From Acanthacorydalis orientalis (taxonomy: Eukaryota > Arthropoda > Insecta > Megaloptera > Corydalidae), in contig CM068314.1 of assembly GCA_034766995.1 (NCBI GenBank), forward strand, positions 22,486,126 to 22,550,125: a DNA stretch of 64,000 nucleotides. Direction: 5' to 3'. Positions 51,270 to 63,273 of the stretch are shown here, in pieces (position 1 is the stretch's first letter; each line of letters opens with the position of its first letter). The notes beneath the pieces are model-generated. The model saw only the letters and a program-made list of their open reading frames with translations, made no database searches and was not told the origin of the DNA. The position numbers were made by a program, and so were the translations under genes.

Positions 51270-52423
51270 AATAAATTCAAGAAAAAAAATTTTTTCATAT
51301 TTGTTATAATATATTAGGTTGGCACCTAAAAATGTATTTTATACCTTAAAATATATTTTATAAAGAACAAATTTTACGTTAGGAGAAGAAACAAGTCTTA
51401 ACTTACATAAATAAATTTTTACCCATACACTACAACTTTTTTCTGTTCCGAAAATTTTGATGATTGTTTATTGATTATTTTAGAGTGTTTCTTCTGTGGA
51501 TCGATGGGATACCATCGTCCTCAAAGCGGCAAAGTGCAGAAACGGATTTGTGTACAAATGAATATAAATAACAATTAAAATGATTTATAATCAATTAATG
51601 AATATTTTTGATAGAAAAAATACATTTCTAGGGAGTGACAATTCATTCATGAAAGTTAATTTTGTCACAGCGCCAAAAATTATACTGTTAATTTGGAAAT
51701 ATAAAAAAATTCAGCAAAATGTACTGATTTAAAAATATTTTTTTAGTAAAATTGTAGTTTTTATATTAATTATAATTTTTAAATTATTTCTAAGCGTTAT
51801 GTATTTTTTTTGCAATAATGCTGCAATTTTTATCAATATTCTTAATCCAAAATATTGCTTAAAAAACTGATTTTTTTTTATTATAGGAAAGTATAATTAC
51901 GTACATTATTTAATGTCAGTAAATAATGTAAAATTAGCCAATGGAAAAAATATTTATAACTTATTTTTTATTATGTATTTAATTTTAATATTTTTATACT
52001 TTATGCATTTGTATATATAAAATGCAATGAATTTCTGTAAACAATCATTTTATTATATAAAAAAATTCGTCTCTAAACAATAAAAAAAATATTCCATGAA
52101 AAATGCAAAAATAGTTCTTGTCTATAAATTTGTCTTTGCGTTTTCATACAAATTTACTCAGCATACCTTAATGATGTCTCCTGAAAATCATTTCAATACA
52201 TCTATGTTTTGAACTAGATTGTTTCTCTTTCAGTTATTTTTTTACAAAATTACTTTTTATTGTAGAATTGTATATTGATAATTCTGAAAAAAAAACAATT
52301 TCGCCTGAATGAAAAATATTTAAACATTCTCATAGCATATTTGATATTTCAATTTTATAGTTTTTCATTATGATTTTTTACAAACTGGAATATAAGGTAC
52401 AAAATATGTTTTCTTAACGAATT

Positions 52424-52425
<2 letters not shown>

Positions 52426-52475
<50 letters not shown>
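52426..52475. repeat. (TA)n microsatellite
   Basis: About 25 TA units. Confidence 0.95.
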
Positions 52476-52483
<8 letters not shown>

Positions 52484-54157
52484 ACATACGTTTAATTATA
52501 TGATGATGTAATTAAAACATTTACAACATATAATAAGATTTAAGAACAATGTCAGTGACCTTTAATATTTGTAAAGTGTGAAACAGTCACAATATGTGTT
52601 CAATGATAATGTACACATGAAACACCTACATATTACTGACCTAAAAGCAATACGAATTAAGCGCGGACCACTTGTTGATCGCAATAAGCTCTAGGATAAC
52701 AGAACAAAGAGTTGTACGTCGGTTGGTTGGAGTAAAGACTGTTTGATCGAAATATAATATATACATAACCGATATTTCTCGCATTAAAACATGTATGATC
52801 TAAATTTAATTGACCCGATCATATATTGTTTTAAATGTAAGCTAACCGTGAACATTATCACATTTACTTTTTAGGTTAATATTATGACTTTAAATTAAAA
52901 TGTCCTTCAGATGTGTGGGATACTGTATTCCCTTATGTGTACACGTATTATATGTTATTTTCTTGAGTTATGAAATTTTACCAGGTAGTATATTGAAACA
53001 GTTAGCGAGAAATATGAATAATGTTTCAAAACTTTAATAAGAAAGTCTAATATAACAGGATGAATAAGGTACTAAAAATATTGATTTATTTAATAAAGAA
53101 TATGTGTACTTAAATTACTACATATTCCATGATATATGAACCATGAGTTTCATTTTTGAAGTATGTTGTAAACTATCCTCTACAAAACTGTAAGTTAATT
53201 GTTTTAGTAAATATGATGATGAGGAAATTATAATTTATTATATTTACGTAAATTAGTTTTAGTAATTACTATACAATCAAAAAAATAAGATTATTAAATT
53301 TTATCTTTTAAAAACTGGTGTAAAATATAGGAATTCAGACTGGTACTTTGTACACATTTTGAAACAGTAGCTATTCACTTTATCTCCATATTACTAATAT
53401 AGATATTTAATAAGAATTTATTTAGCTTTATGAATAATCTATACTTTTATTATTTTCGCATATTTTTTACAAACATTTTATTTTAAAAGTAAGTCGAAAT
53501 AAATGATTTTAATATTGATTTTGAAATTAGTATTTATTTATATTTTCTAAATATAAACAAAATAAAATATCTCCTCGTGAAGTTTTCTTTTATTTTTAAA
53601 AGCTTATTTATCTGTAATGTTTATTTATCATTTTTGGAAATTCATATTGTTTGTAAATGTATTGTGAAAAAAAGTTGATATGATTTTCTGAAGTATGTTA
53701 TTTCTACAGTGTTATACTTTAACGAAATTTAATGTATGAGTTTTTTATGATCGATTTTGACCTTTATCATACTAAATAGATTTTTAATTTGAATTCAAAA
53801 GAATTTAAACTGCAGTTAAATATCTATCTAAATATGACGAAAATTTAATCGGTCATAGAAGAATCGAACTCATACATTACATACAGAATTCACACATCAA
53901 AAACGAGAACAATTATACAAGAAACAATAAAATAATAAATAAAAGCAAAGTATAATGTAAAACATAATTATATTTAAGGTCTGCGATATTAATATTTAGG
54001 TGAACGTTCGATACTGCTATATAAATTACTTATTAAAACGTTTAAATCGATTTCTTTTGTAATTGTGTTTATAACCACGTACGCTCTGTATCTGTTCTTT
54101 TTTGTGTAAAACAATTCTGTTATAACACAATTATCTAATGTGTTTTCTTACAGTCAG

Positions 54158-57100
54158 ATGGGCAGAATGTCCTGTACACTACATGGATGTTGGTTATTAG
54201 CTGCTGTAGTAGCTGCAACAACTCTAACAATACCTCAACATGGTAGCGTTAGAGATGCGTGGGAAAGACCTGGGTGTCATAAAGTTGGTAAGAAACTTTA
54301 AACATACTATTCTAGATAAAAGTAATAATAATAATACGAAGTTTATTTGTATTTTTTTCAACTATTTCTCTAATTAAAATCCTATTTATTTGTTTCAAAT
54401 TTCGATTTTTCATATATTTTCTTTCAACGTGTCTATTTATACTTATTATTACAATTAACTCAAAATATTACCTTAAAATGTATCAATAAATACGTCATCT
54501 TAAATATAAATATAATTTAAATACATAACTTTTAATAAAATAATAATAATAATATTTTCATTTAATCGAGTGAACATAATTTAATTTCACTTAAAAAATT
54601 AAATAGATAAATTTATTTCATATATTTTTATTGTACAAGTTTATGAAACAAACGCAAACTTTTGTAGTTTTACAACTACACATACTACATATAAGCGATT
54701 ATCATTCTTTTTTAGTGTTATAGTATGTTTCGAAGTTTTATTATAGCTCGTACAATTTAAAGTTCATGTTAGTACAGAAAAAGTAACATTTATTTAATAG
54801 AATAAACTAAAATAAATATGTTTTTGTGTTCATAAGTAAATTAACAAAATTGGATATAGAGAGAGGGAGAGGAGGGAAAGAGAGTGCAATTCGTGTAAGT
54901 ATAGTATAGAATAATTCACAATTCGCAAAATCGAAATATAAAATCTTATTATTTTATAAATTATATTATTTACTAAATTAATATATTGTATTATTTACTG
55001 AGTAGTCATATATGTATAGATCGTAATGTTGGAAACGTAGCAATCCCTAACCAATGAATACTTTTCTGATGAATGAATAAATACTATCTAATAAGTCTAC
55101 AAAATCACTTTTAATCACTAGATTCTGCTTGTCTAACAGCGAATTTCACAAAAAAAAATACATACTAGTCGATCTTCCTTATTAAGTGATGAAAACTTAA
55201 CAATATTAATGAACGTTTACTTAAATAGTTTAAAAAATCTTGTAGGCATTTTTTAAAATATTTTTGGTCATATTTAACAGATTGAAAGAAATTAAATTTT
55301 CAAGATTATTGTTTCACGTGATGTAAAAACGTAACTGTAGGGAAAAATTGGTTCGATTTGATCCCCTGTGTTTACTTATTGAGTTCACCAACAAAATTCA
55401 ATATTATATACGAGAGCAATTTGAAAAGTTCACGACCTAACTATGAAATAATATAATTTGAGTTTTTAAATTATTTTTATTTTTCAATATCATTCTCCTG
55501 AACTTCAATGCACTTCATCCACTGATGCTCCAGTGTTTTTATGTCGTTCCAGAAATCCTTTTCTTGGAGGTCCTCAAAATATCGACTCACTGTTGCTATC
55601 AGTTTTTCATCTGATGGAAATCGTCTACTACTAAGGATTTTTTTAAGTTTTGGGAACAGATATAAATCTGAGAGGGGGAAATCTAGAGAATATACTGGAT
55701 GAAGCAGCAAGTGGTGCTTCAATGCAGCGAGTTTTTCCATCGATACAGCACTTGTATGGGGAGGTGTATATCTTAATGGAAAATGATTTTTTTTTTGATA
55801 AACCTGGTCTTTTCTCGTGAACTGTTTGGTAAAGCCGATCCAAAAGTTTAACATAATACTCTTCTGTTATCTCTTGGCCCTTTGAAAGGTAATCAATCAG
55901 CAGGATCTCTTTTATATTTCAAAAAATTGGAGCCATAAATTTTCTAGCGGATAAAACTGATATTGCTTTTTTTTAGTGACAAAGAGTCCCCATCTTTCCG
56001 TTACTTTGATTGTTGTTTTAACTCTTAAGTGTAACTGTGAATCCAAGTCTCATCTGTAGTCACAAATCGCCGAATAAAGTCAGTCGTATCCCTCTTAAAT
56101 CGATCCAAATAGACTCGGGAAATGTGTACACGAATGCGTTTATGATCAATTGTTAGCAAATACGGCACCCATCATGCCGATGGCTTTTTCAATTCTAACT
56201 CTTCAGTTAGGATGTGATAAACGCATTCATCTAAGACATTCACAGCCTTAGCAATTTCGGACACCTTCAATCGCTGATCCTGTAAGACAATTCGTGCACT
56301 TTGTGGATGATTTCTTCTGTCGTTGCAGTTTTCGGACATCCACTACGCGGGTTGGCTTCTAAGCTTGCACATTTAAATTCAGCTTCCCGCTTCTTTACGG
56401 TTGTATATGGAGATGCACCATTACGACACCAATATGATGATGCACCATACGACGTTCAACTTTATCCATTTGAAAAACGGGCATAAAAAGAGCTTTATTT
56501 AAATTGATTTTTGCAACGAACTACTTGACACTTTAATTATAGACTTTGAGGTTATGTATAAGATAGATATCGCTTTGTACTACGCCATAAATATTTAAAA
56601 TATTACCGCCACTTCTATGTTTGGCCGTGAACTTTTCAAATCACACTCGTACAATGAATTGAAAAATTACGGAGAGGAAACCATCTCTACGTCTTATTTA
56701 CTTTTATAAATTAGACGTGAAATAGAAATTGACTCTATTATAATATAGTTACATCATGTACAACAATTCATGATTTACAAAACTTTCATTTACTTTTGTA
56801 AGAATTCTTTTAAAAATCTAATTTGTTTTATCTATTAAAACTAGTTATATATTTCAATTTGGTTACTATGTCTGATTTTTTTCGGAACAAGAACCTTAAA
56901 ATACGTTTCTATAACCAAAGTCGTCACTGTAACCGAAATAATTTGCAATAAAATCAAATGAGAAGCCAAACTGGATGTCTGGTTAGGATGATAAAATCGA
57001 AACGTTGCTTTAACTGAAATCAGTCACTATCAATGAATTCCACTATACGTATTAATAATTTTTCTTCATTTATATATAATATTAAGCCATTTCTTATAAA

Positions 57101-57551
57101 ATTTACCTTCATATCCTCATTAGGTCACACACGAAAAATCAGTATTCCTGATTGTGTCGAATTTCATATGACAACTAATGCCTGTCGTGGATATTGTGAA
57201 AGCTGGGCTGTTCCTTCAGCACCTAATTCTAACCCTGGTCAACCAGTTAAATCAGTTGGACAATGTTGCAATATTATGGATACAGAAGATGTAAGTTTTC
57301 ATTTAAAAATATTATATTATTTATTATTTTATATTAATAATGATGAATTGTCCACTCTCGTAAACCGAATAAAATATCGACTGAATATTATTTAAAAAAA
57401 TGAATAAACTAAAAAATCAGATCATAAGTTACTATTTTTTCAATAATTTGATTTTCAGGTTCCTGTTCGAGTACTATGTTTGGACGGTTTGAGAAATTTA
57501 ACATTCAAATCTGCAATAAGTTGTTCTTGCTACCATTGCCAAAAAGATTAA
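54158..57551 (+). CDS. Gpa2: Glycoprotein hormone alpha2 subunit (GPA2), three coding exons
   Basis: Joined exons 54,158-54,287, 57,124-57,290 and 57,459-57,551 encode 129 residues. GPA2 is a secreted cystine-knot protein that pairs with GPB5 and, in insects, signals through the receptor LGR1. Residues 1 to about 25 are a hydrophobic signal peptide (WLLAAVVAATTL). The mature part has exactly ten cysteines (40, 54, 64, 68, 91, 92, 106, 121, 123, 126), including the knot motif CRGYC at 64-68 and CSC at 121-123. RNLTF gives one N-glycosylation site at Asn112. Intron 1 is phase 1 (GTAAGA...TTAG, splitting Gly44), intron 2 is phase 0 (GTAAGT...TTCAG). The ATG at 54,158 is the first in the exon; Met4 (54,167) is an alternative start. 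Length is normal for the family and no breaks are seen. A dead mariner occupies intron 1. Confidence 0.95.
55411..55442 (+). repeat. Mariner terminal inverted repeat, left
   Basis: Pairs with 56,618-56,649 in inverted orientation with about five mismatches; flanked outside by TA. Confidence 0.92.
55477..56469 (-). pseudogene. Mariner transposase, degenerate
   Basis: It reads from the ATG at 56,469 (MDKVERRMV...) to TAA at 55,477, close to the usual length of about 345 codons. Recognisable parts in order are a helix-turn-helix region with REAEFKCASLEANPRSGCPK, the first catalytic Asp in TTDETWIHSYT (near 56,050), a region matching DNAPPHTS but reading RYTPPHTS so that the second catalytic Asp is gone, and SDLYLFPKLKKIL with the third Asp kept. 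Frameshifts break the N-terminal third, and in-frame TAA stops lie at 56,025-56,027 and 56,001-56,003. The last 125 codons are still open (55,477-55,854). Confidence 0.92.
56618..56649 (-). repeat. Mariner terminal inverted repeat, right
   Basis: Inverted partner of 55,411-55,442. The core ATTTGAAAAGTTCACG is identical in both ends. Confidence 0.92.
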
Positions 57552-59553
57552 AGACAAACAAACTTAATTTTACAAATTCGGAATATAAAATCGGGCAGAA
57601 ACGACTTTCAATACGTCTTTTTAAACAGATATAAACTTGTTGACCCATTCGATACGAAAAAATATTATCTAATATAACCAGTTTCAAAAAGTACATTGGC
57701 TATTTTATTTCAATTATTTTTATTCACATTATTTATTTATTTTTAATAGAGTATTGGATTATAAAAACTGTTACTAGTTATGTTATTTCCTAAAAAAAGG
57801 AAACATACTTTTCAACATGAATGAAACTATGACTTTCCAATAATATGGATATATTCAAAAACATGAAATCGTTATTTATTTCACATATTATTTTTATAAA
57901 ATTATTTTTTATTGCTTAATAATTACACATGTAAATTCTAAAATAGGAATTTTATTCCAATCAAGTTTTTTTTATTACGTTGAAATTATATCATATTTTC
58001 TGTATTGCTATCAACATATTCCTGTAACAATGATTCAAGTAAGATGTTTGAATAATGTTTACAGAATTTTGGTCTAAATTTTATGTAAATGAAAATTTAG
58101 TGATAGGTAAAATTCCATCAGATAGGATTACCTTAACAGTCAAGAATGTTGAGTTGAAAAATAATCGTTTTAACTAATAGAACTTAATTATTCTATACAT
58201 TATAAACATTTTTAAAAATGTGATTTTTATTTAATTTCGAAAGCAAATTTTATAACATAAACATCTATACAATGCATTTAGTTCAAAGAAGTTTTAATAA
58301 TATTTTTTCCAAAATTAAATTTTCAATGCGAACCCAATCTAATTTCTGTAACGAACCCAATCTAAAAATGAATTATTTTATTAAGTAATACTACGTACTA
58401 TTTAAACTTTAAATTATTATAATGTACAATTATAATATTTAAAAATTCTAAATAAATTATGAAAACAAAGTTAAGAATATTAAAGTAAATCTATTCTTAA
58501 GAAGGATTTTTAATACAATAACCTACTTTTTCAGAAAAAAATTAGCTTATACATAAAAAATAATAATTGTAAATTATGTTTTTTAATTAAAACTATTCAA
58601 TATATGAATATTTCCACGTTATGAGCCCTAACGTACTAAAATGTTTATATAATACTCACTACTTTAATAAAAAAGAATCCAATTTATCTAGTTATTTTTA
58701 AAAAAATATAAGTTAATGTTTTTCTTATATATAGCATATATTTTATAAAAGTTTAGTATTTTATTATTACTTATTTTCTACATTATCTGCGATAGTTAAA
58801 CATAAATTTCTTTTGAATTTTCAATATATAAATATATAGTGGGAGAGAAAGAGAGAGAGTAATGTCTTATGAATTTAAGTATCGATTATATTTGAAATTT
58901 GAATGTTTGATGTTATAGAAAGTAACTCATTGTTAATGATGTAATAAAACATTTAAATTATTTACAAAAATCGAAATTGCAAAATGACAGTGTGATGAAA
59001 TTGTGGAGAAATATATATTCACCTTAATCATTTTTGACAGATTTATCAAAAAATCCTCTATTAATAAATACAACATTTAAAAATAATAATTTTATTTTTT
59101 TATATTAAAATATGTTTGAATGATGTTAATTTCTACAAATTTCGTTAAATATTTATTTATTTATATAACTAATTACCGAATCAATAAGAACCTTTTTAAA
59201 CGTTATGTTTCTCTGATAGTTTATTACGACATTATATTTATTAATTAATGTTTCTTGAAATGTACAATTTGAACATTTTTACTAATATAATGCTTAAACA
59301 CTTATGTAAACTATATTATAAAAATGAATTAAATCTAATATTCAAAACTTATTTAAAAATATCAATTAAATGAATTGATTAATTTTATTGATTATTGACC
59401 GAATATTAATAAAAATTATTTTATTTAGCAGGATATAATAATAATTGTGTTATAAATTGAAACATTAAGAAAGTCAATTTTTTCAGATATATATTTTACT
59501 ATTACCAAAGAAATATAAAATAATATTTTTATTTATTTCAGACTATATCCCAA

Positions 59554-59558
<5 letters not shown>

Positions 59559-59604
<46 letters not shown>
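59559..59604. repeat. (TA)n microsatellite next to a MITE
   Basis: About 22 TA units running directly into the left end of the foldback element at 59,605. Confidence 0.93.
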
Positions 59605-59607
<3 letters not shown>

Positions 59608-59710
59608 GGTGTTTCAATTTAGACTTTCACATAAAAGTATTAAAAAATCGCAAAAATTAAAAAATAACATGATTTTTTAATACTTTCATGTGGAAGCCTA
59701 AATTGAATCG
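59605..59710. mobile_element. Short foldback MITE, Tc1/mariner-like
   Basis: A 106-bp element made almost wholly of two inverted arms: GTTTCAATTTAGACTTTCAC on the left against ATTCAATTTAGGCTTCCAC read inward from the right, continuing through AAAGTATTAAAAAATC in both. It is flanked by TA on each side and starts CACGGTGTTTCAATTTAG, resembling Tc1/mariner-type ends. It has no coding capacity. It sits inside (TA)n sequence, which offers TA targets. Confidence 0.82.
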
Positions 59711-59715
59711 TAAGT

Positions 59716-59745
59716 ATATATATAGATATATATATATATATTTAC

Positions 59746-59770
<25 letters not shown>
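59716..59770. repeat. Interrupted (TA)n microsatellite
   Basis: TA units interrupted by GATA and TTACA, directly right of the MITE. It is probably the other half of the tract in which the MITE landed. Confidence 0.85.
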
Positions 59771-59776
<6 letters not shown>

Positions 59777-60569
59777 TTTTCTTTTATTTTTATAAAAAAA
59801 TAATTTTACACTATATATTTAATTAATATTAATATATAAATTAATGTTTATAAAAAAATATCTTGAAACACCTCAATTCGTTATAACAGAGTTTTTTATA
59901 TAAATTTTTAAACTATTACTGAGGCATTTATAACCATTTCCTTAATAGGCCACATTAATTTTTCATAAAAGTAATTTTACCAGAGTAATTCTAAGAAACT
60001 CTCATGCATCTATAATCGCATGCAAATTAAAAATAAAATGTAAGCTCATTATTAATTCTACTGTATAAATATTACAATTTGAACATATGCGTTCATGCAA
60101 AATAATATTGAAAGTTTAAAATACTAGCAAATAATTTAGAGAATTCCAACAATATAAGAACGTAAATGATTAATTTGATTATTTAATAAGTATTAAATTA
60201 AGATAAACTATATTTTTATTTGGAATAATTTCTTCTGGCATTAAAATAAAATAGTTTCAGCAGTTTAATATGTAAATAAAATGTCTATGTGGTATTGAAT
60301 TAAATGTACTGAAAATTAATAATATATTTATTACTGTTGACGGTAGAAGTGTAACATAAATATACTTAACACTTGAAAAGATATTATTAAAACTCAACAC
60401 GGTATGAAAAATTAAATAAATGTAAACGAGAATTATTTACAAATGCATTGTTTATATGTTTGAAAGCTTTATTTTTCCAACGTTTATTATCTATGAATAA
60501 AACGCAAGTCTTGTCGAATATAAAATAGTTTGTGTACATATATTTCAAAATTGAAAATTGAATACATTC

Positions 60570-60573
<4 letters not shown>

Positions 60574-60612
<39 letters not shown>
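60574..60612. repeat. (TA)n microsatellite
   Basis: About 19 TA units. Confidence 0.93.
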
Positions 60613-60614
<2 letters not shown>

Positions 60615-61055
60615 GGTTTATATGTATTAATAATCCATGTAACTATCGAAGTGTAAATGAAAATAAATATATCTTCATATAACCTGTTACATTCTTTAAT
60701 TCAATTTATATTTTAAATCAACCTTTCCATCCATATATTTTTACAGAAAATAGTTTTAGAAAATATAATAACATACCTGAATTTGTGCCCGTGTTTTATG
60801 TGTTTATATTTTGTTATGTTTTTATTAATATGAATTTGAAGAATTGTAAAATGAATTGTGATAAATATCAGGTAAGTGAGATAAGATATTTTTATTATAT
60901 ATTATTATTATTATTAAATGACTTTTAATAATACGAAATAAATTAAATTTTTAAACATATTTAGTATAATAATTCAACATAACAGTTAAAATATATTTCG
61001 CTTAATGACTAAGATACAATGGCCAAGTTGCCCACCCAATATCTGAGTGGCGCAG

Positions 61056-61060
<5 letters not shown>

Positions 61061-61126
<66 letters not shown>
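61061..61126. repeat. (TA)n microsatellite
   Basis: About 32 TA units, the longest uninterrupted TA run in the window; preceded by a GC-richer patch CTGAGTGGCGCAGCTAAC. Confidence 0.95.
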
Positions 61127-61132
<6 letters not shown>

Positions 61133-62132
61133 CTCTGTAAAAATAATGCTATGATTTCTTGTAACACTTAAATAACTTTTTGAGAACGTGTTAAAATTAA
61201 ATGTAAAATTATGATAATTTATATATTTTTTATATAAAGCTATTTTATATAAAAGAGATGAGAAACCATATTCTTAATTCTGCATACAAAATGATTGCAT
61301 TTAATTCAAAGCACTGCTATCAAATATTTAAAAATATCGAAAGCCTTCGTATGATTGTGTATCCAGTAAGTAATATTCAGCAAAAAAAATTGATTACGAA
61401 AAACTGCATATTACTAGTGATTTCAGAATTGAAATATAAAAATACTGCTCTCACTTTTGAATAAAATTCTTTTAATCTATCGAACACTATAAAAAATATT
61501 CCAAAAAAATGTTTGTGTTTAGTAAATTATTATCTAATGAAAGAGAATTCTATAAAATTTCAAAGAATAGAAAAGAAGTTATTATCACTTATCACATCTA
61601 AAAACATTTTGGTTGACCAGAGGCTAATTTACAGCATACCTGAAGTAATGTATACTTTACACATGAGTATTTTTTATATTTGAAAAAACACGCATCGTTA
61701 TATAAAGTATGTCGAATTATTATAAAAAAATATAAATTTAACAAATACTCACAACGTTTAAGTGTGAGATTAATGAACTTTTATAATACTAAAATGGTTA
61801 TATTTTCATAAATATTAAGATAATTATAAAATAATTCTTAAATAATATAATACAAGATTTGGTTCTGAACAAGAATCCAATTTTGTACAAAAATATGTTA
61901 ATAAATCAACAATTAAAACTCATATTTCTCAAATTTCACATTGCTGAAAATAGTTATATCAATTTATTAAAAACAATAATTTTCCGGGAAAATCCTCGAA
62001 AATTTTATGTGGAAACTATAAAATATTTATAAATATAAAGCTTTAAAAATACAAACATGACAAAGTAATTTCAATTCTGTAAGTCTACTGAAGAGAAAAT
62101 ATACTGAAATAGGTCAACGTTTTTAATATTAT

Positions 62133-62159
62133 ACACACACACACATATATATATATATA
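62133..62159. repeat. Short (CA)n(TA)n microsatellite
   Basis: About seven CA/AC units followed by about six TA units. Confidence 0.85.
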
Positions 62160-63181
62160 GTGTTGAAAATATTCTTTGTCAATTGAAATTTTGTACGAGT
62201 TTTCCACATTATTTTCTAGAATTTTATAAAAATAATTAAATGTTGGGGATTAATTATTTGATTACATATATTCTAGTAAAACCATTTATTCACAGTCTTA
62301 TTAAAGCAATTGCAAAATAATATATATCTTACTTAATAATGACCACACCTTTCTGTCATTTTTTTAAGTATATTAATAAATCATCACATAATTATATTTA
62401 TATACCATACTACTTCACACATCCACTACAATTATTATTTCATTAAAGAAATTTATGTGTCGCCATAAAATTGTGCTTATAGGGAATTAAAAAAAACACA
62501 TGAATGATAAATAATAAAATTTTATATTTTTCACTACAATTCTTAAAACTTCGGTAAACATTTCGAAATTTAGTATGTAGATTGGTTGTGTATTTAATAA
62601 TTATTCTTAATTCAACACTTTTTTTTAATTAATTGTTTTAAATCATACATCTGCTAAAGGGTTTTAGTGTAAATTTACTTATTTATTAAAAGAAATCTTC
62701 TATAATTATTTTTATCTTTCATTCTCATTCGATCAATCCATATAAAAAAAATATTGTATCTTAAATTTTTACACATTTTATGGGAATAATAAAATTATTA
62801 ATTATTTTTAATATTTAATTTATTTTTATTATATCAGAAATAAAATAATAAATGTATTTCTTTATTTCATTTTCTGTTAATTAATTTTTGATAAAATTCA
62901 CAACTTTTCCTCTCATTTCTATAAAGAAATTAGTTGTTTTTCATGAATATTCTTACAGTATTAGGACGTATTTTATAAGATTACCAATCTAGAAGATTAT
63001 TAAAATGTTAAGCAGTTGAGTATTTTTCTCATTTCAAAAGCATTTTCATTTTTATATTGAAGTTAAATTTTTGTAAAATTTTTCTTAAATGTTAATATAA
63101 AAATCAACTTTATTGGTATTTTTTATTAATTCTATTCATTTTATAGAAACTTTTGGAGATTATGAATTGAAAATTGTATGT

Positions 63182-63183
<2 letters not shown>

Positions 63184-63229
<46 letters not shown>

Positions 63230-63236
63230 TTATGTG

Positions 63237-63268
<32 letters not shown>
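63184..63268. repeat. Compound (TA)n(TG)n(TA)n microsatellite
   Basis: TA units, then about nine TG units, TTTATGTGTATATG, then TA units. It accounts for the Ile-Tyr/Cys-Val open frame at 63,113-63,316. Confidence 0.93.

Positions 63269-63273
<5 letters not shown>

Larger units (their letters stand above)
48721..54153 (+). other. Presumed 5' UTR intron of Gpa2 / AT-rich sequence
   Basis: More than 5 kb of AT-rich DNA with long (TA)n and (GTAT)n tracts and no coding sequence recognised. Short open frames at 48,734-48,934 (minus), 49,430-49,773 and 50,035-50,241 are composition or repeat artefacts. Calling this an intron depends on the candidate exon at 48,600-48,720. Confidence 0.45.
55411..56649 (-). 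mobile_element. Complete but inactive mariner element in Gpa2 intron 1
   Basis: A 1,239-bp element with matching terminal inverted repeats of about 30 bp. The left end starts CGAGAGCAATTTGAAAAGTT; the right end, read inward on the minus strand, starts CGAGTGTGATTTGAAAAGTT. Both continue with CACG.CC.AAC. Each end is flanked by TA (55,409-55,410 and 56,650-56,651), the mariner target duplication. The length matches full-size mariners. The transposase runs on the minus strand, antisense to Gpa2, and is broken. Clear ends with a decayed gene indicate an old, no longer autonomous insertion. Confidence 0.95.

Noticed and set aside
51305..51345. TATTAGGTTGGCACC, like a mariner end
   Set aside because: Resembles some mariner ends, but no inverted partner or transposase piece was found nearby.
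56301..56486. 61-codon plus-strand frame
   Set aside because: Antisense shadow of the mariner transposase N-terminal region.
57033..57395. A 120-codon single-exon gene
   Set aside because: Only 57,124-57,290 of it is coding; it is the second Gpa2 coding exon with intron sequence on both sides, shown by the acceptor, the donor and the cystine-knot pattern.
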